Source of the DNA: [Clostridium] asparagiforme DSM 15981
GTDB lineage: Bacteria; Bacillota; Clostridia; Lachnospirales; Lachnospiraceae
Reading direction: 5' to 3'
DNA length: 64,000 nt
NCBI GenBank assembly: GCA_025149125.1
Contig: CP102272.1
Location: 930,001-994,000, forward strand
Shown piece after piece: positions 28,679 to 37,099 of this stretch. The first letter of the stretch is position 1. Each line of letters starts with the position of its first letter. A model generated the notes under the pieces. That model was given only the letters and a program-made list of their open reading frames with translations, ran no database searches and was not told the origin of the DNA. The position numbers and the translations under genes were made by a program.

Positions 28679-30283
28679 ATGGAAGCGGAGCAGGCGCTGC
28701 GGGCGGCAAGGAGCCGGATTTTGAAGCGGATATCATTTCTCTCGCCGGTTCTGGAAGTGGTTGAGTGGAGGGAACAGGACGGGTTTGAGGGGATCGGAAC
28801 GGACGGGCGGTTTCTGCTGTACGGCAAAGCGTATGTGCGGGAAATCGCGGTGTCTGGCGGGAACGGACGGCTGGAGCGGGAGTATCTCCATGCGGTCTGC
28901 CATATCATCTGCCGCCATCCGTCCCAGTGCCCGGGGGACGAGGCGGAGCGGAAATTGTTCGGGATTTGTGCGGATTTGAAGGCGGGGGAGCTGTATTTAC
29001 GGTTCCTGGAGTGCGCAAACGGGGGACGGAAGGGGAAAAACGAACTGGAAATGCCCTGGGGCTACTGTAATATGATCGGGCGGAGCCGAACAGAAGGGGT
29101 CTATGTCAGAGAATTGTACCGGGAAGCGGAAGAAAATGAGGAGAGAAAGCTTGCGCTGGAGGGGATGGCAGGGGTATTAATGGTGGATGATCACAGGTTT
29201 TGGCGGAAGAAGGACGAGGAAGGGCAGAGAGGCGGAGTACGTGCCGCAGGCAGCCCGGGAGCCTCCCCCGGAATCCAGCCCGCAGGCATCCCGGGAGCGT
29301 CCTCCGGAATCCAGCCCGCAGGCATCCCGGGAGCGTCCCACGGCACACAGCCGGCAGGCGTCCCTGGGGCCTCCCCCGGCGCGCAGTCCGCAGGCATACC
29401 CGGAGTGCCTCCCTGCGCTCATCCTGACCAACTCTCCCGCGCGCTGGAGGCAATGCAGATCATGGCGGGGCGCCAGATCAGTCTTATGCTGTTTGGCGGC
29501 CGGGGTTACGGCAGCGGAAGTCTGGGCGTTTCCTGTTATTACGAGGCGGCAGAGGAAAACCACCGCAGCTACCGGGAGTTTCTGGAGCAGTATCTGGCCC
29601 GGGAGGAGGTTTGCCGGGAGGACGACAGCGAGATCGACTATATCTGGTATACCTATGGGATGGAGCGGTGGGGAAACATTGGGCTGGTAGAGTCGCCGGA
29701 GGTGACGGAGCAGCCTGCGCTAAAACAGATCGCCATCGCCATTGACACCAGCGGCAGCTGTCAGGGGGAGCCGGTGCGGCTCTTTCTGAGGGAGACTGCC
29801 AATATCCTCAAATCCTATGAAAATATGGAACTGGATATCCTTGTTTTCCAGGCGGACAGCAAAATATGCCGGGCAGACCGGATCGCGGACCTGGATGGCC
29901 TGGAACGGTACCTGGCGGAGGGAAGGATCGACGGGGGAGGCGGAACGGATTTCATTCCCGTGATCCGTCGCCTGGAGGAACTCAACCGGTCCGGGCGGGA
30001 AGCGCCGTTTAAACTGCTCATCTATCTCTCCGACGGGATGGGACGGTTCCCGGAACACAAGCCGGAGTTTGACGTGGCGTTCGCTCTGGTGGAATGCGGT
30101 GGTTTTAAGCCGGAACTACCGGAGTGGGTGATCCCGCTGTATCTCACCGGTGATGAGGCTGCGAGGGGCATACAGCCAGAAAGAATTGCGGCAGGCGGGA
30201 AGCCGGACAATACGCCGGGAAACGGTGGAGTGTTAAATCAAACGGAGGGAGGGATCATCGGTGGATTTTTCGGTATCGATTAA
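28679..30283 (+). CDS. VWA-domain protein with degenerate metallopeptidase-like N-domain
   Basis: This 534-residue protein has three parts. The N-terminal region (1-190) resembles the DUF2201 'putative metallopeptidase' domain that accompanies MoxR genes, but its HExxH equivalent reads HAVCH (71-75), so the catalytic Glu is missing. Residues 193-240 hold four units of a 12-residue repeat (PGASxGxQxAGI type; 36 bases each, 29255-29398) and a partial fifth. The C-terminal von Willebrand A domain (from about 350) has the metal site DTSGS (356-360), GGGGTDF near 424 and YLSDG near 450. GGAAGGGAGG precedes the ATG. It overlaps the MoxR gene by 23 bases, so the two products probably work together. 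Confidence 0.8.
   Translation: MEAEQALRAARSRILKRISFLSPVLEVVEWREQDGFEGIGTDGRFLLYGKAYVREIAVSGGNGRLEREYLHAVCHIICRHPSQCPGDEAERKLFGICADLKAGELYLRFLECANGGRKGKNELEMPWGYCNMIGRSRTEGVYVRELYREAEENEERKLALEGMAGVLMVDDHRFWRKKDEEGQRGGVRAAGSPGASPGIQPAGIPGASSGIQPAGIPGASHGTQPAGVPGASPGAQSAGIPGVPPCAHPDQLSRALEAMQIMAGRQISLMLFGGRGYGSGSLGVSCYYEAAEENHRSYREFLEQYLAREEVCREDDSEIDYIWYTYGMERWGNIGLVESPEVTEQPALKQIAIAIDTSGSCQGEPVRLFLRETANILKSYENMELDILVFQADSKICRADRIADLDGLERYLAEGRIDGGGGTDFIPVIRRLEELNRSGREAPFKLLIYLSDGMGRFPEHKPEFDVAFALVECGGFKPELPEWVIPLYLTGDEAARGIQPERIAAGGKPDNTPGNGGVLNQTEGGIIGGFFGID
29255..29434 (+). repeat. 36-bp in-frame tandem repeat within the VWA gene
   Basis: Four units (29255-29290, 29291-29326, 29327-29362, 29363-29398) and a decayed partial fifth encode a Pro/Gly/Ala-rich linker. 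Units 1 and 2 are nearly identical in DNA, which suggests recent expansion and possible length variation. Confidence 0.85.
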
Positions 30284-31481
30284 GAAGGCCAAGGAAATGA
30301 TCAAGGAGAGCGTGGCGTGTTACCGGCAACGGGATGAGAAAGGCAATTTCCTGTTCCCTGTAAAGGAGCAGATGCCCCTGGAACTGGTGGGGCCGCCGGG
30401 GGTAGGCAAGACGGAGATCGTGGAGCAGACGGCAAATGAACTGGGAATCGGGTTCGTCAGCGTGAGCCTTGCCCACCACGTCCGGCAGACCGCCCTGGGC
30501 CTGCCGGAGATCGTGGAAATCCCCTTTGAGGGTGGGAAATGCAAGGCCACCCGCTACACCATGAGCGAGATTCTGGCGCCGGTTTACCAGGCGTGTGAGG
30601 CGGGGCAGCGGGAGGGGATTCTGCTGGTGGACGAGTTCAACACGGCCTCCGACAGCCTGATGCCCGCTATGCTGGGCTTCCTGCAATTCAAAGCCTTGGG
30701 AGCCCACAAGCTGCCCGAGGGCTGGATTCTGGTGCTCTGCGGCAACCCCAGGCGGTATAACCGCCACGCCCGGGAATTCACCGCCGCCATCCGGGACCGG
30801 ATCCGCCGCATTGTCATTGAGCCGGACCTGGAGGTGTTTTTGGAGTACGGCATGGAGCAGGGGATGCACCCGGATATTGTGGCGTTTTTGAAAATGCACC
30901 CGGACTGCTTTTACCGCTGTGAAAACCAGGGAGACCGGGACGTCATCGTTACGCCCCGGGATTGGAGTAACCTGAGCCGGACGTTAGCCGCCTATGAGAA
31001 GCAGGGGTTTGCCGTGACAAGGGAGTTGGCCGTCCAGTTTGTCAAGGATGAGCACATCGCCGTGGAATTTATCAATCATTACCGGACCTATTCCCGGCTC
31101 ATCGACAGCGGGGACATCGAGTGTATTCTGGCTGGGGAGGGAATCGATAAGCTGGCCCGGAAATACAGCCTGGCCGATTTTGATGTAAAATGGGCTGTGC
31201 AGGGAATTCTGATGCGTAATATTGTGGACCATTCCGGCTGCCTGAAAGCCGGGGAGCTATCGCTTTCCGGGCGGGGAGAGGCGGTGGAGGCGGTTAACCG
31301 GCAGATTGGATTTGCGCTGGAATTTATGGAGGCCGCCTACGGCAAGGGGGTTTTGCTGGAAGTTACGTTAAACTATTTATCCCGCAACAATGCCTGCTGG
31401 AGGGTGCTTGCCCTGTGCAGGAACCCGGCTTACGTCCGGCTTTCCGGGGAGCTGCTTCTGCTGGGAGAAAAACAGATTTGA
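30261..31481 (+). CDS. MoxR-type AAA+ ATPase
   Basis: This 406-residue ATPase has Walker A GPPGVGKTE (about 44-52), Walker B GILLVDEFN (about 113-121) and a sensor-1-like VLCGNPRR near 158. MoxR ATPases work with VWA proteins as chaperones that assemble or activate protein complexes. The GTG start at 30261 lies 23 bases inside the VWA gene and is preceded by GGAGGGAGGG. The C-terminal 150 residues include an extra helical domain after the AAA+ core. The direct order VWA-MoxR-ankyrin protein suggests a dedicated three-part machine. Confidence 0.9.
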   Translation: MDFSVSIKKAKEMIKESVACYRQRDEKGNFLFPVKEQMPLELVGPPGVGKTEIVEQTANELGIGFVSVSLAHHVRQTALGLPEIVEIPFEGGKCKATRYTMSEILAPVYQACEAGQREGILLVDEFNTASDSLMPAMLGFLQFKALGAHKLPEGWILVLCGNPRRYNRHAREFTAAIRDRIRRIVIEPDLEVFLEYGMEQGMHPDIVAFLKMHPDCFYRCENQGDRDVIVTPRDWSNLSRTLAAYEKQGFAVTRELAVQFVKDEHIAVEFINHYRTYSRLIDSGDIECILAGEGIDKLARKYSLADFDVKWAVQGILMRNIVDHSGCLKAGELSLSGRGEAVEAVNRQIGFALEFMEAAYGKGVLLEVTLNYLSRNNACWRVLALCRNPAYVRLSGELLLLGEKQI

Positions 31482-31501
31482 AGGACAAAGGAGGTGTCCC
31501 T

Positions 31502-34177
31502 ATGTGGGAGGAGTGGGAGCTTAAGTCGCCGCAGGTCCAGCTGTACCTGGCAATTAAGGAGGGGAATGAGGAGAAGATCCGGAGCGCGCTGGAGGAGCAC
31601 CATAGGGAATTTTTGGAATACCATCATTTTGAAGAGCCGGTGGGAAGGGGAATCTATGAAGAGGGAGTATTCATGGATACGGCGATCCTGTCGGGGCGTG
31701 AGAAGATTGTAAAGCTGCTGCTGGAGTTGGGATTTAAGCCGTTATTTTTTCATGGAAGCGGTGGGCAATATGCAGGGGCTTTGGATCGGGCGGTGAACCG
31801 TGAATATTACCGGGAGTCCAGGGAAATCTGGGAGCGGGTCACATATTACTCTGAAATAGGGCTTAAGGATATGGCGCCGGGCCGGGTGGTATGGCCGATT
31901 GCGGATGACAATCTCTTTCGAATGCAGATTGAAGCGATGGAGGATATCAATTCCATTGAGATTATCCGCATTATAAAGAAGGAGGAGGAGAGGCTGATAT
32001 TTCCTTGCGGTATGCAAATTGAAGTGACGCCCGTGCTGTTCGCCCTGCTGACCGGGAATCGGAAACGGCTTTGCTGGCTTTTATCACAGGGCGCAAAACT
32101 GGATGGCGGCTGGCCGATGTGGCGGGAGCGGGATTTAAAGCCATTGCTCAATCCCTTTGGCGAGGAACATAATTGGTGCACCAACGTTCTGGAAATTGCC
32201 ATACTGTCCGGGAATCCGGGGATGGTGGAGTTTGTGCTGGAAAAGAGCAGTGAAGCGGCGTTTTACTGGGCCGGGCACACGGTGGAGGGGACGGGAAAAC
32301 GCTGGTTCCCCAAATTATGGCAATGTGGACGCCCGCCGCAAGAGCGTGGTTATCGGGCTTATCGGATGGAGCGGGCCGTCAATTTTGCAGGGCGTCCAAT
32401 GTGGGATTATCTGTGGGGACATTTTCAGGAGCCGTTAAGCCGTATCCCCATATACAGTGTTCTGGATATGGGCGGGGGAGCGTTTGCGGATTTGCTGTTT
32501 GAGAGAATGGCGTCGCTGGGAAACGGAAATTCCCATATGGCGGAGCTGGACCGGTGGGCGGGCAGATATTTGAGATGGAGACAGGCGCCGGAATATTGCG
32601 AGGGCATCCGGCAGTATTTTTCACGGCACTGGGAATGGTACCACAGTCATATGGAGGAAGCAGGGGCGGATTTACGGGCTTTTTTGATGGGAGTGGGGTG
32701 GCACGCCTGGAGCTGGTGCATATGGGGAAAATTTAACCAGCGGGAACCGGGCTGGTTTGAATTCCCGGAGTTGCTGGCGGGTTTTTCAGTGGATATCAGC
32801 GCGCTGCTGCAATGGTACATTTCAGAAGCCGGGTTTGATGAGGAAACCGTGATCAAGACATGTGTGAATTTGAATCAAATGAGCCGCGATTATAATATAG
32901 GATTGGAAATAAATAGAAAACATATAGACATGACGGAATTGGCGGAAAAGAAAAGTCCGATGCAGCTTTTTACGTTCATAACCGTTAAAAACCGTGGCGC
33001 TTCCTCCGATGGACTGGAGAGTCTGAAAAAGGTCTGCGGGGAGTATGATGAGCTGCTGCCGGAGCCTCTTGTGGAGGCGGCGTTTGAAAACAATTACCTG
33101 ACCGGGGCTTGTTATATGGAATTTCTGCAATATCTGGAGAGCCGGGAAAAGTACGATATGATCACACAGTTTATCCTTGGAAGAAACCGGTTTGAACTGA
33201 CGGAGACGGAGGGCGGTGATCCAAAGGAGCAGAGTCCGAGGCCCGCCGGCCGATTTGCAAGATTAAGGAATAACAAAGAAATTTCCGCACACCGCCTTGC
33301 CATTTACCGTGCGCTGCGGGCAGGCGGACTGAAGGAGGAAGCCGGGCTTTTGCGGATGGCGGGGAATCCTGAGTTTAACGGGCGGCTTATGGAGGCGTTG
33401 CGCAGTTCAGGAGGGTTGATTTTAGAATCACGGCTGCGGGTGAGATTCTGGAATCAGGTGTGCGAGTTCGACGGCTGCCTGAATTTGCCTGGTATTGCCT
33501 TTGTGATGGGAAATGATGAATTGGCGAAGCGTTTGCTGGAATTCTGGAGTGAGAGGGAACAACGAAAATGTAATCCGCGGTCCGGTTTTTTGACGATGGG
33601 AATATTTTACTCAAGCAGAACCAATCAAGGGTACGATATCTGCGTCCAGTACCGGAAGGGCGGCATGGGGGAATGGCCGGGCGGGATTGTGACGGGTGAG
33701 GCGTCTTTGGGAGCGGATGAGGAATATCATACGGATATGACCGGGATGAGTCTTGCAGCGCTTGCCATTGCCATGGGGCGCCTGGAGATTGTGGAGGAGA
33801 TCGACCGGATGGGGCTGCTCTCGGATCAGGATATCCGCCGTGGGATTATTTATGCCGGGGACGCGCGAATAATGGAGTACCTGAACCGGAGGGGGAGGTT
33901 TACCCCAAAACTGTGGCAGGGAGACGGACTGGGGGGTTTTTTGAGTTGGAGTGGCTGCTGGAATTGGTTTGTGTTGGGGTGGTTTGCGGAAAACGGGCTT
34001 ATGGCGGAGGCGGATTATGAGACACTGCGGGAGTGGGCCAGATGGGGGAGCACACCGGGCGCGCGAATGAAGGATCCGGTGAAAAAACCGTGCAGTGAGG
34101 AATGTTTGATACGGAAATGTGAGGAGGCGCTGGGAGGGAACGTGAAACTGCCCGGGCCGGGCCGGACCACCGCCTGA
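31502..34177 (+). CDS. large ankyrin-like repeat protein of unknown function
   Basis: This 891-residue protein is hydrophilic, has no signal peptide or membrane helix, and is rich in Trp, Glu and Arg. Ankyrin-like helices are recognisable at four places: DTAILSGREKIVKLLLELG (about 56-74), PVLFALLTGNRKRLCWLLSQG (about 178-198), EIAILSGNPGMVEFVLE (about 226-242) and ALAIAMGRLEIVEEIDRMG (about 757-775). The long middle part shows no family I recognise. A strong AAAGGAGGTG ribosome site lies 20 bases after the MoxR stop. As the third gene of the module it may be the client, adaptor or target-recognition part (inference). Its base usage is less biased than that of its neighbours. Confidence 0.75.
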   Translation: MWEEWELKSPQVQLYLAIKEGNEEKIRSALEEHHREFLEYHHFEEPVGRGIYEEGVFMDTAILSGREKIVKLLLELGFKPLFFHGSGGQYAGALDRAVNREYYRESREIWERVTYYSEIGLKDMAPGRVVWPIADDNLFRMQIEAMEDINSIEIIRIIKKEEERLIFPCGMQIEVTPVLFALLTGNRKRLCWLLSQGAKLDGGWPMWRERDLKPLLNPFGEEHNWCTNVLEIAILSGNPGMVEFVLEKSSEAAFYWAGHTVEGTGKRWFPKLWQCGRPPQERGYRAYRMERAVNFAGRPMWDYLWGHFQEPLSRIPIYSVLDMGGGAFADLLFERMASLGNGNSHMAELDRWAGRYLRWRQAPEYCEGIRQYFSRHWEWYHSHMEEAGADLRAFLMGVGWHAWSWCIWGKFNQREPGWFEFPELLAGFSVDISALLQWYISEAGFDEETVIKTCVNLNQMSRDYNIGLEINRKHIDMTELAEKKSPMQLFTFITVKNRGASSDGLESLKKVCGEYDELLPEPLVEAAFENNYLTGACYMEFLQYLESREKYDMITQFILGRNRFELTETEGGDPKEQSPRPAGRFARLRNNKEISAHRLAIYRALRAGGLKEEAGLLRMAGNPEFNGRLMEALRSSGGLILESRLRVRFWNQVCEFDGCLNLPGIAFVMGNDELAKRLLEFWSEREQRKCNPRSGFLTMGIFYSSRTNQGYDICVQYRKGGMGEWPGGIVTGEASLGADEEYHTDMTGMSLAALAIAMGRLEIVEEIDRMGLLSDQDIRRGIIYAGDARIMEYLNRRGRFTPKLWQGDGLGGFLSWSGCWNWFVLGWFAENGLMAEADYETLREWARWGSTPGARMKDPVKKPCSEECLIRKCEEALGGNVKLPGPGRTTA

Positions 34178-34196
34178 AACCGGGCTGTATCTTTCC

Positions 34197-34316
34197 GATA
34201 TCCTGTGGTATCGTATGAACACTTGACGAGGTCTTTTCGAGTCTAGTGAGAATACATGCCGAAACACTTAGCGAGGTCTTTCACGAGCTTAGTGTTTGTG
34301 GTACGATAGGGGATAT
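34197..34316. other. paired hairpins inside a long inverted repeat
   Basis: Outer arms GATATCC/GGATAT (34197-34203, 34311-34316) and TATCGTA/TACGATA (34209-34215, 34302-34308) enclose two related units at 34218-34248 and 34263-34294. Each unit is itself a hairpin: CACTTGAC with GTCTAGTG, and CACTTAGC with GCTTAGTG. The stem bases differ between units in a pairing-preserving way (GAC/GTC and AGC/GCT). It lies just upstream of the tyrosine phosphatase gene and may be a structured leader or operator array. Confidence 0.65.
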
Positions 34317-34339
34317 TATGGATTGTGAGGTGCGGTAAA

Positions 34340-35074
34340 ATGGAACAACACATCAGGCGTCTGAGGTTGAGTCACGTGGCAAATGTGAGGGATCTGGGAG
34401 GTTATGAGGCGGACGGCGGGGTGATCCGCTGGAACAGGCTTTACCGGGCGGGGGATCTGTCCGGGGCGGACGCGGGCGATTGGGAACGGCTTAAGGCGGC
34501 GGGAGTCAGGACGATCCTGGATCTGCGCAGCGCTTCGGAACTGCGGGCGAAGCCGGACCGGCCGCCCCAGGGGATCTCCTGGTATCATCTGCCGCTCCAG
34601 ACGGAGGAAATCGACCTGGAACATCCGGCGGATTTGGCGGGGCTGGCGTTTCTTAAAAGTCTGCGGGAGAGCTATGTGATCATGGCCGGTGAGAACACAG
34701 GGCTGCTGGCTGCGGCCCTCGCGCGGCTGACGGCGTCCCTGGACGATGGAGCCGTGCTGTTCCACTGTACGGCAGGGAAGGACAGGACCGGCGTTCTGGC
34801 TGCGGCAGTCCTTTGGCTGTGCGGCGCAGCGCGGGAGGACATCGTGGCCGACTACGAGGTGTCGCGTACCTACAACCAGGACGGTTTGGGCGCGCTGGCG
34901 GACAAAATGCCGGACTGCGATCAGCTTCTGCCACTGCTGCGGTCGGAGCCGGAGAACATGGAGCGGCTTTTGGACTTTTTCCGGGAGTCCGGACTGGACG
35001 GACGGCTGGCGGAGAGCGGGTTTTCGGCGGAGGAGCAGAGGCGGCTGCGGGAAAGGATGATTCAGAAGGGGTGA
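34340..35074 (+). CDS. tyrosine-protein phosphatase (Y_phosphatase3 type)
   Basis: This 244-residue protein has the N-terminal family motif NVRDLGGYEADGGVIRWNRL, with LYRAGDLSGA following. The phosphate loop is HCTAGKDRTG (142-151), with C143 as nucleophile and R149 binding phosphate. TILDLRSASEL near residue 60 is also typical. Substrates in bacteria may be phosphotyrosine or phosphoinositides. The ATG has GAGGTG seven bases upstream; a GTG at 34325 is less likely. It is separated from the ankyrin gene by the structured region, so it probably has its own control. Confidence 0.9.
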   Translation: MEQHIRRLRLSHVANVRDLGGYEADGGVIRWNRLYRAGDLSGADAGDWERLKAAGVRTILDLRSASELRAKPDRPPQGISWYHLPLQTEEIDLEHPADLAGLAFLKSLRESYVIMAGENTGLLAAALARLTASLDDGAVLFHCTAGKDRTGVLAAAVLWLCGAAREDIVADYEVSRTYNQDGLGALADKMPDCDQLLPLLRSEPENMERLLDFFRESGLDGRLAESGFSAEEQRRLRERMIQKG

Positions 35075-35144
35075 GGCTCGCTCCCGAAATCCTACTGTCC
35101 CTTTATGGAAATCTATGGTAAGATGGAGAGCGAGACAGCAGTTT

Positions 35145-35233
35145 GGGCGGCCCGCCCCCAGGTCAAGAAACCACGGGATGTCCGCCCGATGGAAGAGCAG
35201 GCGGAGAAAACGCCGCCTGAACTGCTGCAAATA
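35145..35233 (+). ncRNA. candidate structured leader upstream of the DUF401 gene
   Basis: A 16-base arm starting CAGCAGTTTGGGCGGC pairs with GCCGCCTGAACTGCTG through two G-T wobbles and no mismatch. The enclosed bases contain more short GC-rich pairings. The structure ends about 25 bases before the start codon. I could not match it to a known riboswitch; no terminator run follows, so any control would be at translation. Confidence 0.45.
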
Positions 35234-35253
35234 CATATTGTGAGGAAACCATA

Positions 35254-36465
35254 ATGAACATCCTGATCCTGAAACTCTGCGCCGTATTTCTGGTCATTAT
35301 CGCCATGCTCTGGCGCAAGCTTCCGCTGTTTGCGGCGATTTCCGGGGGCTTGGCAGCCGCGGTGCTCTTGTACGGAATTCCCCTGGGCCGGGCCTTGACC
35401 ATTGGCGGAAAAGCGCTGGTCAGCCGGGAGACCGTCACGGTGGTGCTGAGTTTCTATTTTATTACATTTTTGCAGCGGATGCTGGAGCGCAGGCGGCGTC
35501 TGAAACAGGCGGAGGAGTCGCTGAGCGGCCTGTTTGGCAACCGGCGGATCAACGCCTCGGCGGCACCCGCAGTGATCGGCCTGCTGCCGTCGGCGGGCGC
35601 AATGACCATTTGCGCGGAGATCGTGCGATCCTCCTGTGAGGACTACATGAGCCCGGAGGATATGACCTGTGTCACCAGCTTTTACCGCCATATCCCGGAG
35701 AGCTTTCTGCCCACCTATTCCTCGATCCTGATCGCCCTGGCCCTGTCCGGCGTGGGAGCGGGGCAGTTTGTGCTGGCCATGCTGCCGCTGGTGGCCGTGC
35801 TGTTCCTGATCGGATACGTGTTCCACCTGCGCAGGCTTCCAAAGCGCACGGACCAGCGCCTGGAAGGCGGGAAAATGGACTACGCCCGGATGCTGTTTCG
35901 CAGCCTCTGGTCCATTATTTTGATCGTGTTTCTGATCATCGCCTTCGACATCCCGGTTTACATCGCCACCCCTCTGGTGACGGTGCTCAACATGTTTGTG
36001 GACCGTCTGAAGTGGTGGGAAATCCGCCCGATGTTCTTCACGGCTTTTGAGCCGGTTATCATCTTCAACACGGTGCTGATCATGGTATTCAAGGACATTA
36101 TCACGTCCACCGGCGTGATCCATGAGCTGCCGGTCTTTTTCGGCGGGCTGCCGGTTCCGCTGCCCCTGGTGTTTGCGCTGATTTTCTTTTTCGGCACCAT
36201 CATCAGCGGCTCCAACGCCATCATTTCCCTGTGCCTGCCCATGGCGATGGCGGCCGTGCCGGACGGTGGGGTGGCGCTGTTGGTGCTGCTCATGAGCATG
36301 GCCTACGCCGCCATGCAGGTTTCCCCCACCCATGTGTGTCTGTTTATCGCCTCGGAGTGCTTTGAGGTCAATATCGGGGCGCTGGTGAGACGCAATATCC
36401 CCATGATTCTGGTGTTTTCAGCGGCCGCGGTGGGGTATGCGGGTATGCTGGGGGTATTTTCGTAG
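35254..36465 (+). CDS. DUF401 family membrane protein
   Basis: This 403-residue protein has about ten hydrophobic segments and resembles the DUF401 family, which belongs to the ion-transporter-like superfamily of anion carriers. Recognisable parts are LLPSAGAMTICAEIV in the first half and FFFGTIISGSNAIISLCLPMA in the second, which look like the paired re-entrant loops of such carriers. A QVSPTHVCLFIASE segment lies near the C-terminus. The substrate is unknown. Genes on both sides have no obvious functional link. TGAGGAAACC precedes the ATG. Confidence 0.8.
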   Translation: MNILILKLCAVFLVIIAMLWRKLPLFAAISGGLAAAVLLYGIPLGRALTIGGKALVSRETVTVVLSFYFITFLQRMLERRRRLKQAEESLSGLFGNRRINASAAPAVIGLLPSAGAMTICAEIVRSSCEDYMSPEDMTCVTSFYRHIPESFLPTYSSILIALALSGVGAGQFVLAMLPLVAVLFLIGYVFHLRRLPKRTDQRLEGGKMDYARMLFRSLWSIILIVFLIIAFDIPVYIATPLVTVLNMFVDRLKWWEIRPMFFTAFEPVIIFNTVLIMVFKDIITSTGVIHELPVFFGGLPVPLPLVFALIFFFGTIISGSNAIISLCLPMAMAAVPDGGVALLVLLMSMAYAAMQVSPTHVCLFIASECFEVNIGALVRRNIPMILVFSAAAVGYAGMLGVFS

Positions 36466-36521
36466 AGATTGCGGCAGTGTGGTGATTTTGGCTGGGTAAA
36501 AATTGAACGTGTCTATGGTAT

Positions 36522-36554
36522 GGCCTCCGGGAGAAAGCTGCCGGGGGCCTTTTT
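36522..36554 (+). terminator. terminator after the DUF401 gene
   Basis: GGCCTCCGG (36522-36530) pairs with CCGGGGGCC (36541-36549) around a ten-base loop, followed by five T. The remaining bases between here and 36620 show nothing recognisable. Confidence 0.88.
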
Positions 36555-36621
36555 CTGTGTGGTGGTATGAGGGCGGGAGGTGGAATGATTTCTAAAAATT
36601 TGGAAGTTATTGGGATTGTGA

Positions 36622-36650
36622 TTGAAGCTGTATGGATATCCGAGTATAAT
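36622..36650 (+). promoter_or_regulatory. sigma-A-like promoter before the small ORF and sigma genes
   Basis: TTGAAG (36622-36627), a 17-base spacer and TATAAT (36645-36650). It lies about 100 bases before the coupled short frames at 36749 and 36772 and about 450 bases before the first sigma gene. Confidence 0.65.
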
Positions 36651-36748
36651 GATGGAAAATGGTCCCGGCTTCAGAAAAATTAAAAATATTTAAAACCGGA
36701 CGGAAGGCTGGTTCGTCTTTTAATCAGAGGCAGGTAAAGGAGGACGGA

Positions 36749-37014
36749 ATGAGAAAGAATATTGCGATCGGATGATCTGCGGGATTTACACGGAACAGCA
36801 GCCGGTTACATGGGCGGAAAATGCCGCGGACAAGGGTGGATTCTATGAGATGAGGGCGTGCGTGGATCACGGGCCGGCCCTTTGCATCCGCCCGGATGGG
36901 GACGGGTATATTACCCGGTTCATGGATATGAATGCAGGGGGAACTGCTAACCGGCATTGGGGAGCGGCGCAGGGAAAAGACGCTGTCCATACAGGGCGGG
37001 TTGTGGTAAAATAA
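36749..37014 (+). CDS. short leader frame overlapping a small hypothetical gene
   Basis: AAAGGAGGACGGA, a strong ribosome site, precedes an ATG at 36749 that encodes only eight residues (MRKNIAIG). Its TGA overlaps a second ATG (36772, ATGA) that opens an 80-residue frame to 37014. The 80-residue product has no signal peptide or motif I recognise; it includes CIRPDGDGYITRFMDMN. Either this is translational coupling from a mini-leader, or a frameshift has split one gene. It lies between a good promoter and the sigma genes. The coding status is uncertain. Confidence 0.35.
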
Positions 37015-37099
37015 GGATCAGATTGAAGTTTGGAAGTTTTTGGGAAGAAGGGCATTTATAAGGGGGCCTTATAGTGCGGCGGCGGAGGAATGAAAGCGC

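Noticed and set aside
35145..35233. Small SRP RNA gene
   Set aside because: A GGAAG and an AGCAGG occur close together, but the conserved tip loop order and closing pairs of SRP RNA are not present.
35113..36333. 406-codon minus-strand frame opposite the DUF401 gene
   Set aside because: The product is rich in H, Q and G with no membrane or domain pattern. The plus-strand frame encodes a clear membrane protein with a ribosome site.
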